A stretch of DNA of 13,680 bases from Zymomonas sp. (GTDB lineage Bacteria > Pseudomonadota > Alphaproteobacteria > Sphingomonadales > Sphingomonadaceae): positions 1 through 13,680 of the forward strand of contig JAIYAJ010000407.1 of the NCBI GenBank assembly GCA_027489105.1. The letters run 5' to 3'. The translations under genes were made by a program, and so were the position numbers. Shown here piece after piece: positions 6,120 to 12,064 of this stretch. How positions within the stretch are numbered: the first letter of the stretch is position 1; every line of letters starts with the position of its first letter. Under the pieces are notes generated by a model. That model was given only the letters and a program-made list of their open reading frames with translations, was not told the DNA's origin and searched no databases.

Positions 6120-7016
6120 TCAGGTGCAGGCGTCGTCGAGCTGCGCGACCAGTCCGTCCAGCTGGTCCGGGCCGGCGACCCGTCCGATCCGATAGGCCGG
6201 CACCGACAGGAGGCGCATCATATGCTGCATTTGCCATTGGGTGAGGCCCATGCGGCGCATCGCTCCCGGCCGGTAGATCAGGTCCTTCGACCATGGAAGC
6301 AGATCGGTCGGGCGCAGCCGTGTCAGACGTCCGTCATGGGCCGTGTCGGGGTCGATCATCACGATCGCATGCAGCGGCAAGGGCTGCGCATGAAAGGCCT
6401 CTGCCACCGGCAGTTTGAACTTTTCGACGTCGCCGGTGACCCGTTCCAGGCCGGTCGCGTCGATCTGCATACGGTCCAGCGCATCCTGCCAGAGCTTGAC
6501 CCGCGGAAAGCTGGGAAGGGCGACAGGCGCGCCATCCTCGGAAAGGTCGAGAAGCGTCACGTCGTCGGCTAGCATCGCCCGGCCCCGGTCGATCAGCATG
6601 GCCGCGAGCGTCGACTTGCCGGCACCCGACCGGCCGCTGAACGCGACGACGCCGTTGCCGAATCGAAGACAGGCAGAATGCAGGGGAAAGAGGCCCCAGC
6701 GCATCGCGGCAATCGCGAAGACCGTTCCGTACAAATAGGTCCGGATCGCAGGATCATCGGGATTGGTTTCCGGCTCGATCGTGATCGTCCGGCCATCGGG
6801 CGCTATGGTCCAGGCGGCTGTGCCCCCGACATGAAGACGGCAGTGACCGTCCAGTGCAACCTGCAGGGCCTGAGTTCTCGCGACGACGTCATGGAGTGAT
6901 GGTGCGGCGCCAAGGCGTATCACGAGATCGCTCTCTCCGGCACCGTCCCATGCCGGCAGATCGGGCAGCGCGATCTCGCTGGAGATCCTGCGCAGCGCAT
7001 AGGAATGCTGATGCAT
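6120..7016 (-). CDS. HPr kinase/phosphorylase-like P-loop protein
   Basis: This encodes 298 aa from ATG 7016. The C-terminal two thirds resemble the HprK kinase domain. A His in PLHSACL (residue 113) stands where HprK has its MHG His. The Walker A motif GRSGAGKST is at 128-136 and an Asp-Asp pair in MLADDVTLLD at about 151-152, followed by FPRVKLW. The N-terminal part (YALRRISSEIALPDLP) is like the HprK-like kinases found in lasso-peptide and other sphingomonad clusters, not the N-terminal domain of true HPr kinase. The substrate is unknown; related proteins phosphorylate Ser in small peptides or HPr-like proteins. The start is uncertain. ATG 7016 gives the family N-terminus, but its AAGGAG is immediately adjacent. 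TTG 7052 (310 aa) overlaps a preceding TGA as TTGA. The phosphotransferase follows after 20 bases, so the two are probably co-transcribed. No lasso precursor, cyclase or PqqD-like gene is visible. Confidence 0.8.
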   Translation of the reverse strand: MHQHSYALRRISSEIALPDLPAWDGAGESDLVIRLGAAPSLHDVVARTQALQVALDGHCRLHVGGTAAWTIAPDGRTITIEPETNPDDPAIRTYLYGTVFAIAAMRWGLFPLHSACLRFGNGVVAFSGRSGAGKSTLAAMLIDRGRAMLADDVTLLDLSEDGAPVALPSFPRVKLWQDALDRMQIDATGLERVTGDVEKFKLPVAEAFHAQPLPLHAIVMIDPDTAHDGRLTRLRPTDLLPWSKDLIYRPGAMRRMGLTQWQMQHMMRLLSVPAYRIGRVAGPDQLDGLVAQLDDACT

Positions 7017-7065
7017 CTCCTTCGGGGTGGGCAAGGGCTGAGGACGGGTCAAGCAAATCTCACGA

Positions 7066-7078
7066 CTACAGTCTGTAG
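7066..7078. promoter_or_regulatory. 13-bp palindrome before the HprK-like gene
   Basis: CTACAG-T-CTGTAG is a perfect 6+1+6 palindrome in the 69-105 base gap between the truA stop and the start of the HprK-like gene. It could be an operator for the kinase pair. The binding factor is unknown, and a chance occurrence cannot be excluded. Confidence 0.3.
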
Positions 7079-7121
7079 AGGTCTTCCGTGACGCAGGCAG
7101 TCCTCGAAGGCAAGCAGGGGA

Positions 7122-7865
7122 TCAACCGGGGTAGACCGCTTCGACGAAGTATAACCCGTCTGGTGGCGCGTTGAGGCCCAGCCGGGCGCGGTCGGCAGCG
7201 GCCAGCGCATCTGCCAGATCGCCCTGCGACCAGCGCCCCTGGCCGACCAGCGCGAGGCAGCCGACCATCGAGCGGACCTGGTGGTGGAGGAAGGAGCGCG
7301 CCGCTGCCTCGATCTCGACTGTCTCGCCCAAGCGGCGGACATCGAGCCGGTCTAGCGTCTTGACCGGGCTATCCGACTGACAATGCGCCGAACGGAAGGT
7401 GGTGAAATCGTGCCGGCCGACAAGCAACTGTGCCGCTGCATGCATCGCATGTTCGTCCAGCTGCGTGGCCAGCTGCCAGGCCAGTCCGCGGTCGAAGGTC
7501 AGCGGCGCGCGCCGGTTGACGATGCGATAGATGTAGCGGCGGCCCATGCAGGAAAAGCGGGCGTGCCAGTCACCCGGCACCTCCTGGACGGCAAGGATCG
7601 ACACCGGATCCGGCCGCAGATGCGCATTGAGTGCCTCGCCCAGGCGAAAGGCGGGGATCGGGCGTTCGATGTCGACATGCGCGACCATCGCACGTCCATG
7701 GACACCCGCGTCGGTTCGGCCTGCGGCGTGGACCGCCGGGGTTTCGCCGGTCGTCGCGGTGACTGCCTCCTCGATCGCCTGCTGAACGCTCGGCCCATGC
7801 GCCTGACGCTGCCAGCCCATGAAGGGCCGCCCGTCGAACTCGATCGCCAGGCGGAAGCGGGTCAT
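7122..7865 (-). CDS. truA: tRNA pseudouridine(38-40) synthase TruA
   Basis: This encodes 247 aa. TruA converts U38, U39 and U40 in the tRNA anticodon arm to pseudouridine. The catalytic Asp52 lies in the motif GRTDAGVHG. Also visible are the N-terminal [12 protein letters not shown], the [12 protein letters not shown] strand, [10 protein letters not shown], and the C-terminal [12 protein letters not shown] segment that is diagnostic for the family. Length is normal. The ATG at 7865 overlaps the fmt stop (ATGA), so truA is translated after fmt in one operon. Longer open frames upstream run through fmt and are rejected. Confidence 0.97.
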   Translation of the reverse strand: MTRFRLAIEFDGRPFMGWQRQAHGPSVQQAIEEAVTATTGETPAVHAAGRTDAGVHGRAMVAHVDIERPIPAFRLGEALNAHLRPDPVSILAVQEVPGDWHARFSCMGRRYIYRIVNRRAPLTFDRGLAWQLATQLDEHAMHAAAQLLVGRHDFTTFRSAHCQSDSPVKTLDRLDVRRLGETVEIEAAARSFLHHQVRSMVGCLALVGQGRWSQGDLADALAAADRARLGLNAPPDGLYFVEAVYPG

Positions 7866-8770
7866 GCGATGACGGTGCCGACGGCAATGGCGAAGCCGCG
7901 CAGCAGCTCCTCCGTGGTCATCGCCGCCTTGCCCGCGCGCTGAACGCGGGTCGGCCGGATCGCGCCCTCGGCGCAGGCAATGGTCATTCGTTCGTCGAGC
8001 ACGGTCCCGCATGCGCCGTGCATGTCCGCGCTCACCGAGCAGGCGAGGATCCGGATGCGCTCTCCGCCAAGCTCGAACCACGCGCCAGGCGCCGGATTGA
8101 AGGCGCGCACCTGCCGTTCGACGTCGATTGCCGGGCGGGTGAAGTCGATCCGCGATTCGGCCTTGTCGATCTTGGCGGCATAGGTGACGCCTTCTTCGGG
8201 CTGCACGATCGGTGGATAGGCTTCGATCTTGTCGAGCACATCGACCATCAGCAGGGCGCCGGACCGGGCCAGCTCGTCGGTCAGATCGCCGGCCGTCTTC
8301 TGCGCGATGGGGGTCCGCAAGGTCGCGAGCATCGGGCCTGTGTCGAGGCCGCGTTCCATCTGCATGATGGTGACGCCGGTCTCATCGTCGCCGGCCAGGA
8401 TCGCGCGCTGGACGGGGGCCGCGCCGCGCCAGCGCGGCAGCAGCGAGCCATGGACGTTGAGGCAGCCGAGGCGCGGCGCGTCGAGGATCGGCTGCGGCAG
8501 GATCAGGCCATAGGCCGCGACCACTGCGGCATCGAGGTCGAGCGCGGCAAAGTCCGCCTGGGCCTCATCGTTGCGCAGGGAAATGGGGTAGCGAACCTCC
8601 AGCCCCAACGCCTCGGCACGTTTCTGGACCGGGGATGGCGTGAGGCCCTTGCCCCGACCGGCAGGGCGTGGCGGCTGGCAATAGACGGCGACCACGTCGT
8701 GGCCCGCGTTCACCAGGGCGTCGAGCGTGGGGACTGCGAAGTCCGGGGTTCCCATGAAGGCAATGCGCAT
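7862..8770 (-). CDS. fmt: methionyl-tRNA formyltransferase
   Basis: This encodes 302 aa. Fmt transfers a formyl group from 10-formyltetrahydrofolate to initiator methionyl-tRNA in the cytoplasm. The start [16 protein letters not shown] is the family N-terminus. The catalytic triad is visible as Asn105 and His107 in [16 protein letters not shown] and Asp143 in GLDTG. The C-terminal OB-like tRNA-binding domain contains [13 protein letters not shown] 8770 has a purine-rich GAGGGG close before it. It heads the fmt-truA operon and is divergent from recR across 51 bases. The deformylase def, which reverses this modification on nascent proteins, lies about 1.2 kb away and is not in the same operon. 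Confidence 0.97.
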   Translation of the reverse strand: MRIAFMGTPDFAVPTLDALVNAGHDVVAVYCQPPRPAGRGKGLTPSPVQKRAEALGLEVRYPISLRNDEAQADFAALDLDAAVVAAYGLILPQPILDAPRLGCLNVHGSLLPRWRGAAPVQRAILAGDDETGVTIMQMERGLDTGPMLATLRTPIAQKTAGDLTDELARSGALLMVDVLDKIEAYPPIVQPEEGVTYAAKIDKAESRIDFTRPAIDVERQVRAFNPAPGAWFELGGERIRILACSVSADMHGACGTVLDERMTIACAEGAIRPTRVQRAGKAAMTTEELLRGFAIAVGTVIA

Positions 8771-8783
8771 GCCCCTCTGAAAC

Positions 8784-8806
8784 GCTTGCCTTGGCAACAT
8801 GCAAGC
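8784..8806. promoter_or_regulatory. inverted repeat in the fmt/recR divergent promoter region
   Basis: GCTTGC and GCAAGC are inverted over 23 bases, with a second nested TTGCC-tt-GGCAA. The 51-base gap must hold the start signals of both fmt and recR, so the repeat may be part of a shared promoter or operator. No clear -35/-10 pair was identified. Confidence 0.25.
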
Positions 8807-8821
8807 CCATATCGAAGGGCA

Positions 8822-9418
8822 ATGTCGTCTCCCGAAATAGAAGCGCTCACACAGGCGCTGGCCAGGCTGCCGGGCCTGGGGCCCCGTTCGGCCAGGCGTG
8901 CCGTGCTGCACCTGCTGAAGAAGCGCGAGATCGCGCTGGAGCCGCTGCTGCGCGCGCTCGACTCGGTCAATGCGCGGCTGACCGATTGCCATATCTGCGG
9001 CAATGTCGACACCACCGACCCCTGCGGCATCTGCACGGACACCCGGCGCGATTCGCGGATGCTGTGCGTGGTCGAGGAGGTGGCCGATCTCTGGGCGCTC
9101 GACCGCTCGCGCCTGTTCCCCGGACGCTATCATGTTCTCGGCGGACGGCTTTCCGCGCTCGAAGGGGTTCGCCCAGAGGATCTGACGATCGACCTGTTGA
9201 TCGGGCGGGTGGCGGCCGGGGGCGTCGATGAAGTCGTGCTCGCCATGAACGCGACGCTGGAGGGGCAGACGACCGCGCATTACATCGCCGATCGGCTCGA
9301 AACCTATCCAGTGCGGCTGACCCAGCTCGCGCATGGCCTGCCGGTCGGCGGCGAGCTCGACTATCTCGACGAAGGCACGCTGGCGCAGGCGCTGCGCGCG
9401 CGTCGGCCGGTCAGCTGA
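8822..9418 (+). CDS. recR: recombination mediator protein RecR
   Basis: This encodes 198 aa, the normal length. RecR works with RecO (and RecF) to load RecA on single-stranded DNA covered by SSB during gap repair. It shows the N-terminal helix-hairpin-helix ([14 protein letters not shown]), the four-Cys zinc motif at Cys56, Cys59, Cys68 and Cys71, and the Toprim domain beginning [13 protein letters not shown], with [13 protein letters not shown] and the ending [21 protein letters not shown] 8822 follows GAAGGG at a good distance. The longer open frame upstream lies antisense to fmt and is not real. It diverges from fmt-truA. Confidence 0.97.
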   Translation: MSSPEIEALTQALARLPGLGPRSARRAVLHLLKKREIALEPLLRALDSVNARLTDCHICGNVDTTDPCGICTDTRRDSRMLCVVEEVADLWALDRSRLFPGRYHVLGGRLSALEGVRPEDLTIDLLIGRVAAGGVDEVVLAMNATLEGQTTAHYIADRLETYPVRLTQLAHGLPVGGELDYLDEGTLAQALRARRPVS

Positions 9419-9437
9419 CGGCCCATATTCTCAAATT

Positions 9438-9472
9438 CGTTCGGACAGCGTTCAGCTTTCTTCCGTAAAAAT
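9438..9472 (+). promoter_or_regulatory. candidate promoter with 11-bp-spaced direct repeats
   Basis: CGTTCGG at 9438 and CGTTCAG at 9449 are direct repeats 11 bp apart, one helical turn. This is the arrangement bound by OmpR/PhoB-type response regulators in place of a -35 box. A TAAAAAT -10-like stretch follows at 9466-9472. The small exported protein gene starts about 50 bases further on. The regulator is not identified. Confidence 0.35.
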
Positions 9473-9521
9473 GATCGCGACCTGTCTCCAGCTCGGGTCA
9501 GCCATGCTGAAGGAGAGCAGG

Positions 9522-9872
9522 ATGAAACGCGTCTTCATGAAAGCGATAGCGGCGCTCGCGCTCACCGGCTCGATCGCCGCGGCCGTCCCTGCCGAGGCCC
9601 GCCCTGGCCGATGGGGCTATGATCGCGACTATGGTCGTCACTGGGATCGCGGGCGCGATCACTACCGGTGGGACCGTGGTTATCGTGACCGTGGATATTG
9701 GCGGGGACCGCCTCGCCGCTATTATTATACACCGCCGCCGCGTTATGGCTGGGGCGGTGGCTGGGGCCCCCCGCGCGGCTATTATTACCGCGATCGCGAT
9801 CGTGGTGGCGACGTGCTGCTCGGCGCACTGGCCGGGGTGGCGATCGGCGCGGTGATCGCCGACGGGCGGTAG
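9522..9872 (+). CDS. small exported Tyr/Arg/Gly-rich protein with C-terminal glycine-rich segment
   Basis: This encodes 116 aa of unknown function. A Sec signal peptide (MKRVFMKAIAALALTGSIAA, cleavage near AEA at about residue 26) leads into a low-complexity region rich in Arg, Asp, Tyr, Trp, Gly and Pro, with repeated RD-Y-R-W units. Near the C-terminus a hydrophobic glycine-spaced stretch (LLGALAGVAIGAVIA) resembles a glycine zipper. The layout is like RcnB-style and YMGG/glycine-zipper envelope proteins common in sphingomonads, so a cell-envelope or stress role is plausible but not shown. AGGAG at 9511-9515, six bases before ATG 9522, sets the start; an in-frame ATG at 9504 lacks a good site. 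It has its own candidate promoter and a strong terminator, so it is a single-gene unit. Confidence 0.82.
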   Translation: MKRVFMKAIAALALTGSIAAAVPAEARPGRWGYDRDYGRHWDRGRDHYRWDRGYRDRGYWRGPPRRYYYTPPPRYGWGGGWGPPRGYYYRDRDRGGDVLLGALAGVAIGAVIADGR

Positions 9873-9883
9873 GCTGGTATTTG

Positions 9884-9918
9884 GGTCGCCCGTCGCCATG
9901 AGCGGCGGGCGGCCTTTT
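9884..9918 (+). terminator. intrinsic terminator after the small exported protein gene
   Basis: A 13-bp GC-rich stem (arms 9884-9896 and 9902-9914, with two G-T pairs and a 5-base loop) is followed by TTTT at 9915-9918. It separates this gene from def, which must have its own promoter or low read-through. Confidence 0.8.
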
Positions 9919-9955
9919 CCTTGACGATTCGGCCCCGCATACCTAGCTCGGCGCT

Positions 9956-10486
9956 ATGGCCATTCTTCCGATCCTCGAAACGCCGGACCCCCGGCTGCGC
10001 ACTATCTCGCTTCCCGTGGAGAGCGTTGACGACGACGTGCGTGCGCTGATCGCGGACATGTTCGAGACGATGTACGACGCCCCCGGCATCGGCCTGGCCG
10101 CGATCCAGGTCGGGGTGCCGAAGCGGATCCTCGTCATCGACCTGCAGGAAGAAGAGGACGCCGAGGGCAAGCCGGTCCGTAACCCGCGTGTGTTCATCAA
10201 CCCCGAATTGTTCGACCCCTCCGACGACTATGGCGTCTATACCGAGGGCTGCCTGTCGGTCCCCGACCAGTTCGCAGACGTCGAACGGCCGGCGGTCGTC
10301 CATGCCCGCTGGCTCGACGAACAGGGCAAGGCGCATGAGGAGCGGCTGGACGGGCTGCTGGCCACCTGTCTCCAGCATGAGATGGACCATCTCGAGGGCA
10401 TATTGTTCATCGATCATCTGTCCCGGCTGAAGCGCGACATGATCCTGAAGAAGCTCGACAAGGCGCGCCGCAGCCGGGTCGCCTGA
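9956..10486 (+). CDS. def: peptide deformylase
   Basis: This encodes 176 aa. Def removes the N-formyl group from nascent proteins using a bound Fe(II) (or other divalent metal) ion. All three family motifs are present: GIGLAAIQVG at 44-53 (Gln51), EGCLSVP with metal ligand Cys99, and HEMDH with ligands His141 and His145 and catalytic Glu142. Length and spacing are those of type I deformylases. No strong Shine-Dalgarno precedes ATG 9956, but the MAILPILETPDPRLR start is the standard N-terminus. It ends convergently with the hydroxylase gene, only 17 bases away. Confidence 0.97.
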   Translation: MAILPILETPDPRLRTISLPVESVDDDVRALIADMFETMYDAPGIGLAAIQVGVPKRILVIDLQEEEDAEGKPVRNPRVFINPELFDPSDDYGVYTEGCLSVPDQFADVERPAVVHARWLDEQGKAHEERLDGLLATCLQHEMDHLEGILFIDHLSRLKRDMILKKLDKARRSRVA

Positions 10487-10510
10487 CCGGCCGTGCCGGG
10501 CGCTCAGGCG
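10480..10510. terminator. shared hairpin between convergent def and hydroxylase genes
   Basis: CGCCTGA at 10480 and TCAGGCG at 10504 are perfect inverted repeats, with an inner CCGGC-cgt-GCCGG hairpin. Each outer arm holds the TGA stop of one of the two convergent genes. There is no T-run on either side, so it may be a weak two-way terminator or an mRNA 3'-end stabiliser. Confidence 0.45.
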
Positions 10511-11187
10511 TCCGCCCAGCGCCGCAGCAGATTGTGATAGACGCCGGTCAGCCGGATCACCGTATCATCGCCCTGGCCGCGTTCGGCGGCGATGTTCTGG
10601 ATGGCCGAATCGAGGTCGAACAGTGTCGACCGGGCGCCGTCGTCGCGCACCATGCTCTGGATCCAGAAGAAGGAGCATAGCCGCTCCCCGCGCGTCACCG
10701 GGGTGACCCGGTGCAGGCTCGACGCCGGATAGAGGATCATGTCGCCGGCCGCGAGCTTGACGCTGTGCGTGCCCAGCGTGTCTTCGACCACCAGCTCGCC
10801 GCCGTCATAGTCCTCGGGGTCTGCCAGGAACAGCGTGGCCGACAGGTCGGACCGGATGCGGAAATCGCTGCCGCGCTTGATCCGGATCGCATTGTCGACA
10901 TGCGTCCCGAAGGCTTCGCCTTCGCCATAGCGGTTGAACAGCGGCGGATAGACCTTCAGCGGCAGGGCAGCCGCAACGAACAGCGGACAGGTGCCTAGCG
11001 CGTCCAATATGATCGCGCCGGCCTGCCGGGCGGCCTCGCTGTCTTCGGGCAACTGGCGGTTGCGCTTGGCGAGAGCGGACTGGTGTCCGGAAGTGGCATT
11101 GCCGTCGATCCAGTCGGCCTGTTCGACGAGGTTGCGGACCTGTGCGAGGTTGTCGCCCGACAGCAGGTCGGGAATGGCGATCATCAT
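10504..11187 (-). CDS. PKHD-type Fe(II)/2-oxoglutarate-dependent hydroxylase (PiuC/YbiX-like)
   Basis: This encodes 227 aa. It matches the Fe2+-dependent dioxygenase family (PiuC/YbiX) that often accompanies TonB-dependent siderophore uptake genes. The substrate is not established; a role in siderophore handling or iron homeostasis is inferred from context. Iron ligands are visible as His96 and Asp98 (GTHVDNA) and His159 (SLHRVTPV), with Arg169 in [10 protein letters not shown] for 2-oxoglutarate. Two adjacent ATGs (11187 and 11184) can serve as start; no strong ribosome site is seen. It starts 7 bases after the tonB stop, so it is translated from the tonB transcript and should share its iron control. 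Confidence 0.92.
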   Translation of the reverse strand: MMIAIPDLLSGDNLAQVRNLVEQADWIDGNATSGHQSALAKRNRQLPEDSEAARQAGAIILDALGTCPLFVAAALPLKVYPPLFNRYGEGEAFGTHVDNAIRIKRGSDFRIRSDLSATLFLADPEDYDGGELVVEDTLGTHSVKLAAGDMILYPASSLHRVTPVTRGERLCSFFWIQSMVRDDGARSTLFDLDSAIQNIAAERGQGDDTVIRLTGVYHNLLRRWADA

Positions 11188-11194
11188 GTCTGGG

Positions 11195-11926
11195 TCAGCT
11201 GCGCAGGACGAAGGGGATCGGCATCAGCCCGCGCACTTCGACGGGCGCCCCATCGCGCAGCATCGGCTGCCAGCGCCAGCGGCGCGCAGCCTCTAGCGCG
11301 GCCTTGTCGAGCCGCTCGAAGCCGCTGCTTTCAGCGACGCTGACCTGCTGGACGCGCCCGTCGGTGCCGATGAGCAGGCGGAGGACGACCGTGCCCTGCT
11401 CCTTCTTGCGGCGCGATTCGGTGGGATAGCGGGGCGGCTCGCCCTCGATCATCCGCTCATCGAGATTGGCGACGCTGACCGGCCCCGCCGGCGGTGCGGT
11501 GATGGCGGCCGGGCGCGGCGGCGGCGGAGCGGGCGACGTCACGACGGTCGGCGGCGGGGCCATGGCCGTCTGGACGATCGGGGGTGGGGTAACGACGGGC
11601 GATTCCACGGGCCGCTCGACCGCCGGCTGCGGCTCGGGCTGCTCGATGGCGGGCGGGGGCGCCGGTTCGGCGATGAGTTCGACGACCAGCGGCACGGGCT
11701 TGACCTTGGCCATCGGGATCACGTCGAGCTTCACGAGCGCGAACAGGACGATCGCGTGGAGGGCGAGGATGGTCAGGATTCCCGCCCAGTTCGGCCGGCG
11801 GTCGGCGCCATAGGTCGAGCGATCCGGCAGCGCTTCCAACGCGGATGGCGCAGCGCGCGCGGGGACGGCGTCGAAGAACAGTGCCTCGGCGCGTTCGACA
11901 TCCTGCTTGCTGAGCGTCGCGTGCAT
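11195..11926 (-). CDS. tonB: TonB-family energy transducer
   Basis: This encodes 243 aa. TonB passes proton-motive-force energy from ExbB/ExbD to outer-membrane TonB-dependent receptors. The order is: an unusually long cytoplasmic N-terminus of about 47 residues, one transmembrane helix ([20 protein letters not shown]), a Pro-rich periplasmic spacer (many PPP and P-x-V units), and the C-terminal TonB domain with [32 protein letters not shown] and RRWRWQP. ATG 11926 has AGG at good spacing before it. A GTG at 11932 would add two residues and also has a possible GGGAG, so the start is open by two codons. It heads a two-gene unit with the hydroxylase and lies next to a Fur-like box. No exbB/exbD is in view. 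Confidence 0.93.
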   Translation of the reverse strand: MHATLSKQDVERAEALFFDAVPARAAPSALEALPDRSTYGADRRPNWAGILTILALHAIVLFALVKLDVIPMAKVKPVPLVVELIAEPAPPPAIEQPEPQPAVERPVESPVVTPPPIVQTAMAPPPTVVTSPAPPPPRPAAITAPPAGPVSVANLDERMIEGEPPRYPTESRRKKEQGTVVLRLLIGTDGRVQQVSVAESSGFERLDKAALEAARRWRWQPMLRDGAPVEVRGLMPIPFVLRS

Positions 11927-11973
11927 CGTCACCTGCCCACTCCCGGAAGAACACCCTCGCTAGTACAGTAAAT

Positions 11974-11992
11974 AGTGAGAATCAATCGCATT
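11974..11992 (-). promoter_or_regulatory. Fur-like box upstream of tonB
   Basis: TGAGAAT-C-AATCGCA at 11976-11990 is a 7-1-7 inverted repeat with 5 of 7 pairs matching, in the style of proteobacterial Fur sites (read on the minus strand, TGCGATTGATTCTCA). It lies about 50 bases before the tonB start in an AT-rich patch, which suggests repression when iron is plentiful. Confidence 0.6.
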
Positions 11993-12064
11993 AGCATTTG
12001 ATTCGGATCAAGGCTTGCCTACGCGATGCGTGACGCGGGGCCACTCTCCCTCTATGGGTGGCGG

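Noticed and set aside
7049..7342. 97-codon minus-strand frame as a gene before the HprK-like protein
   Set aside because: Most of it overlaps truA in another frame. Only the last 20 or so codons lie outside truA and they have no start of their own, so it is treated as a remnant or chance and listed only as a finding.
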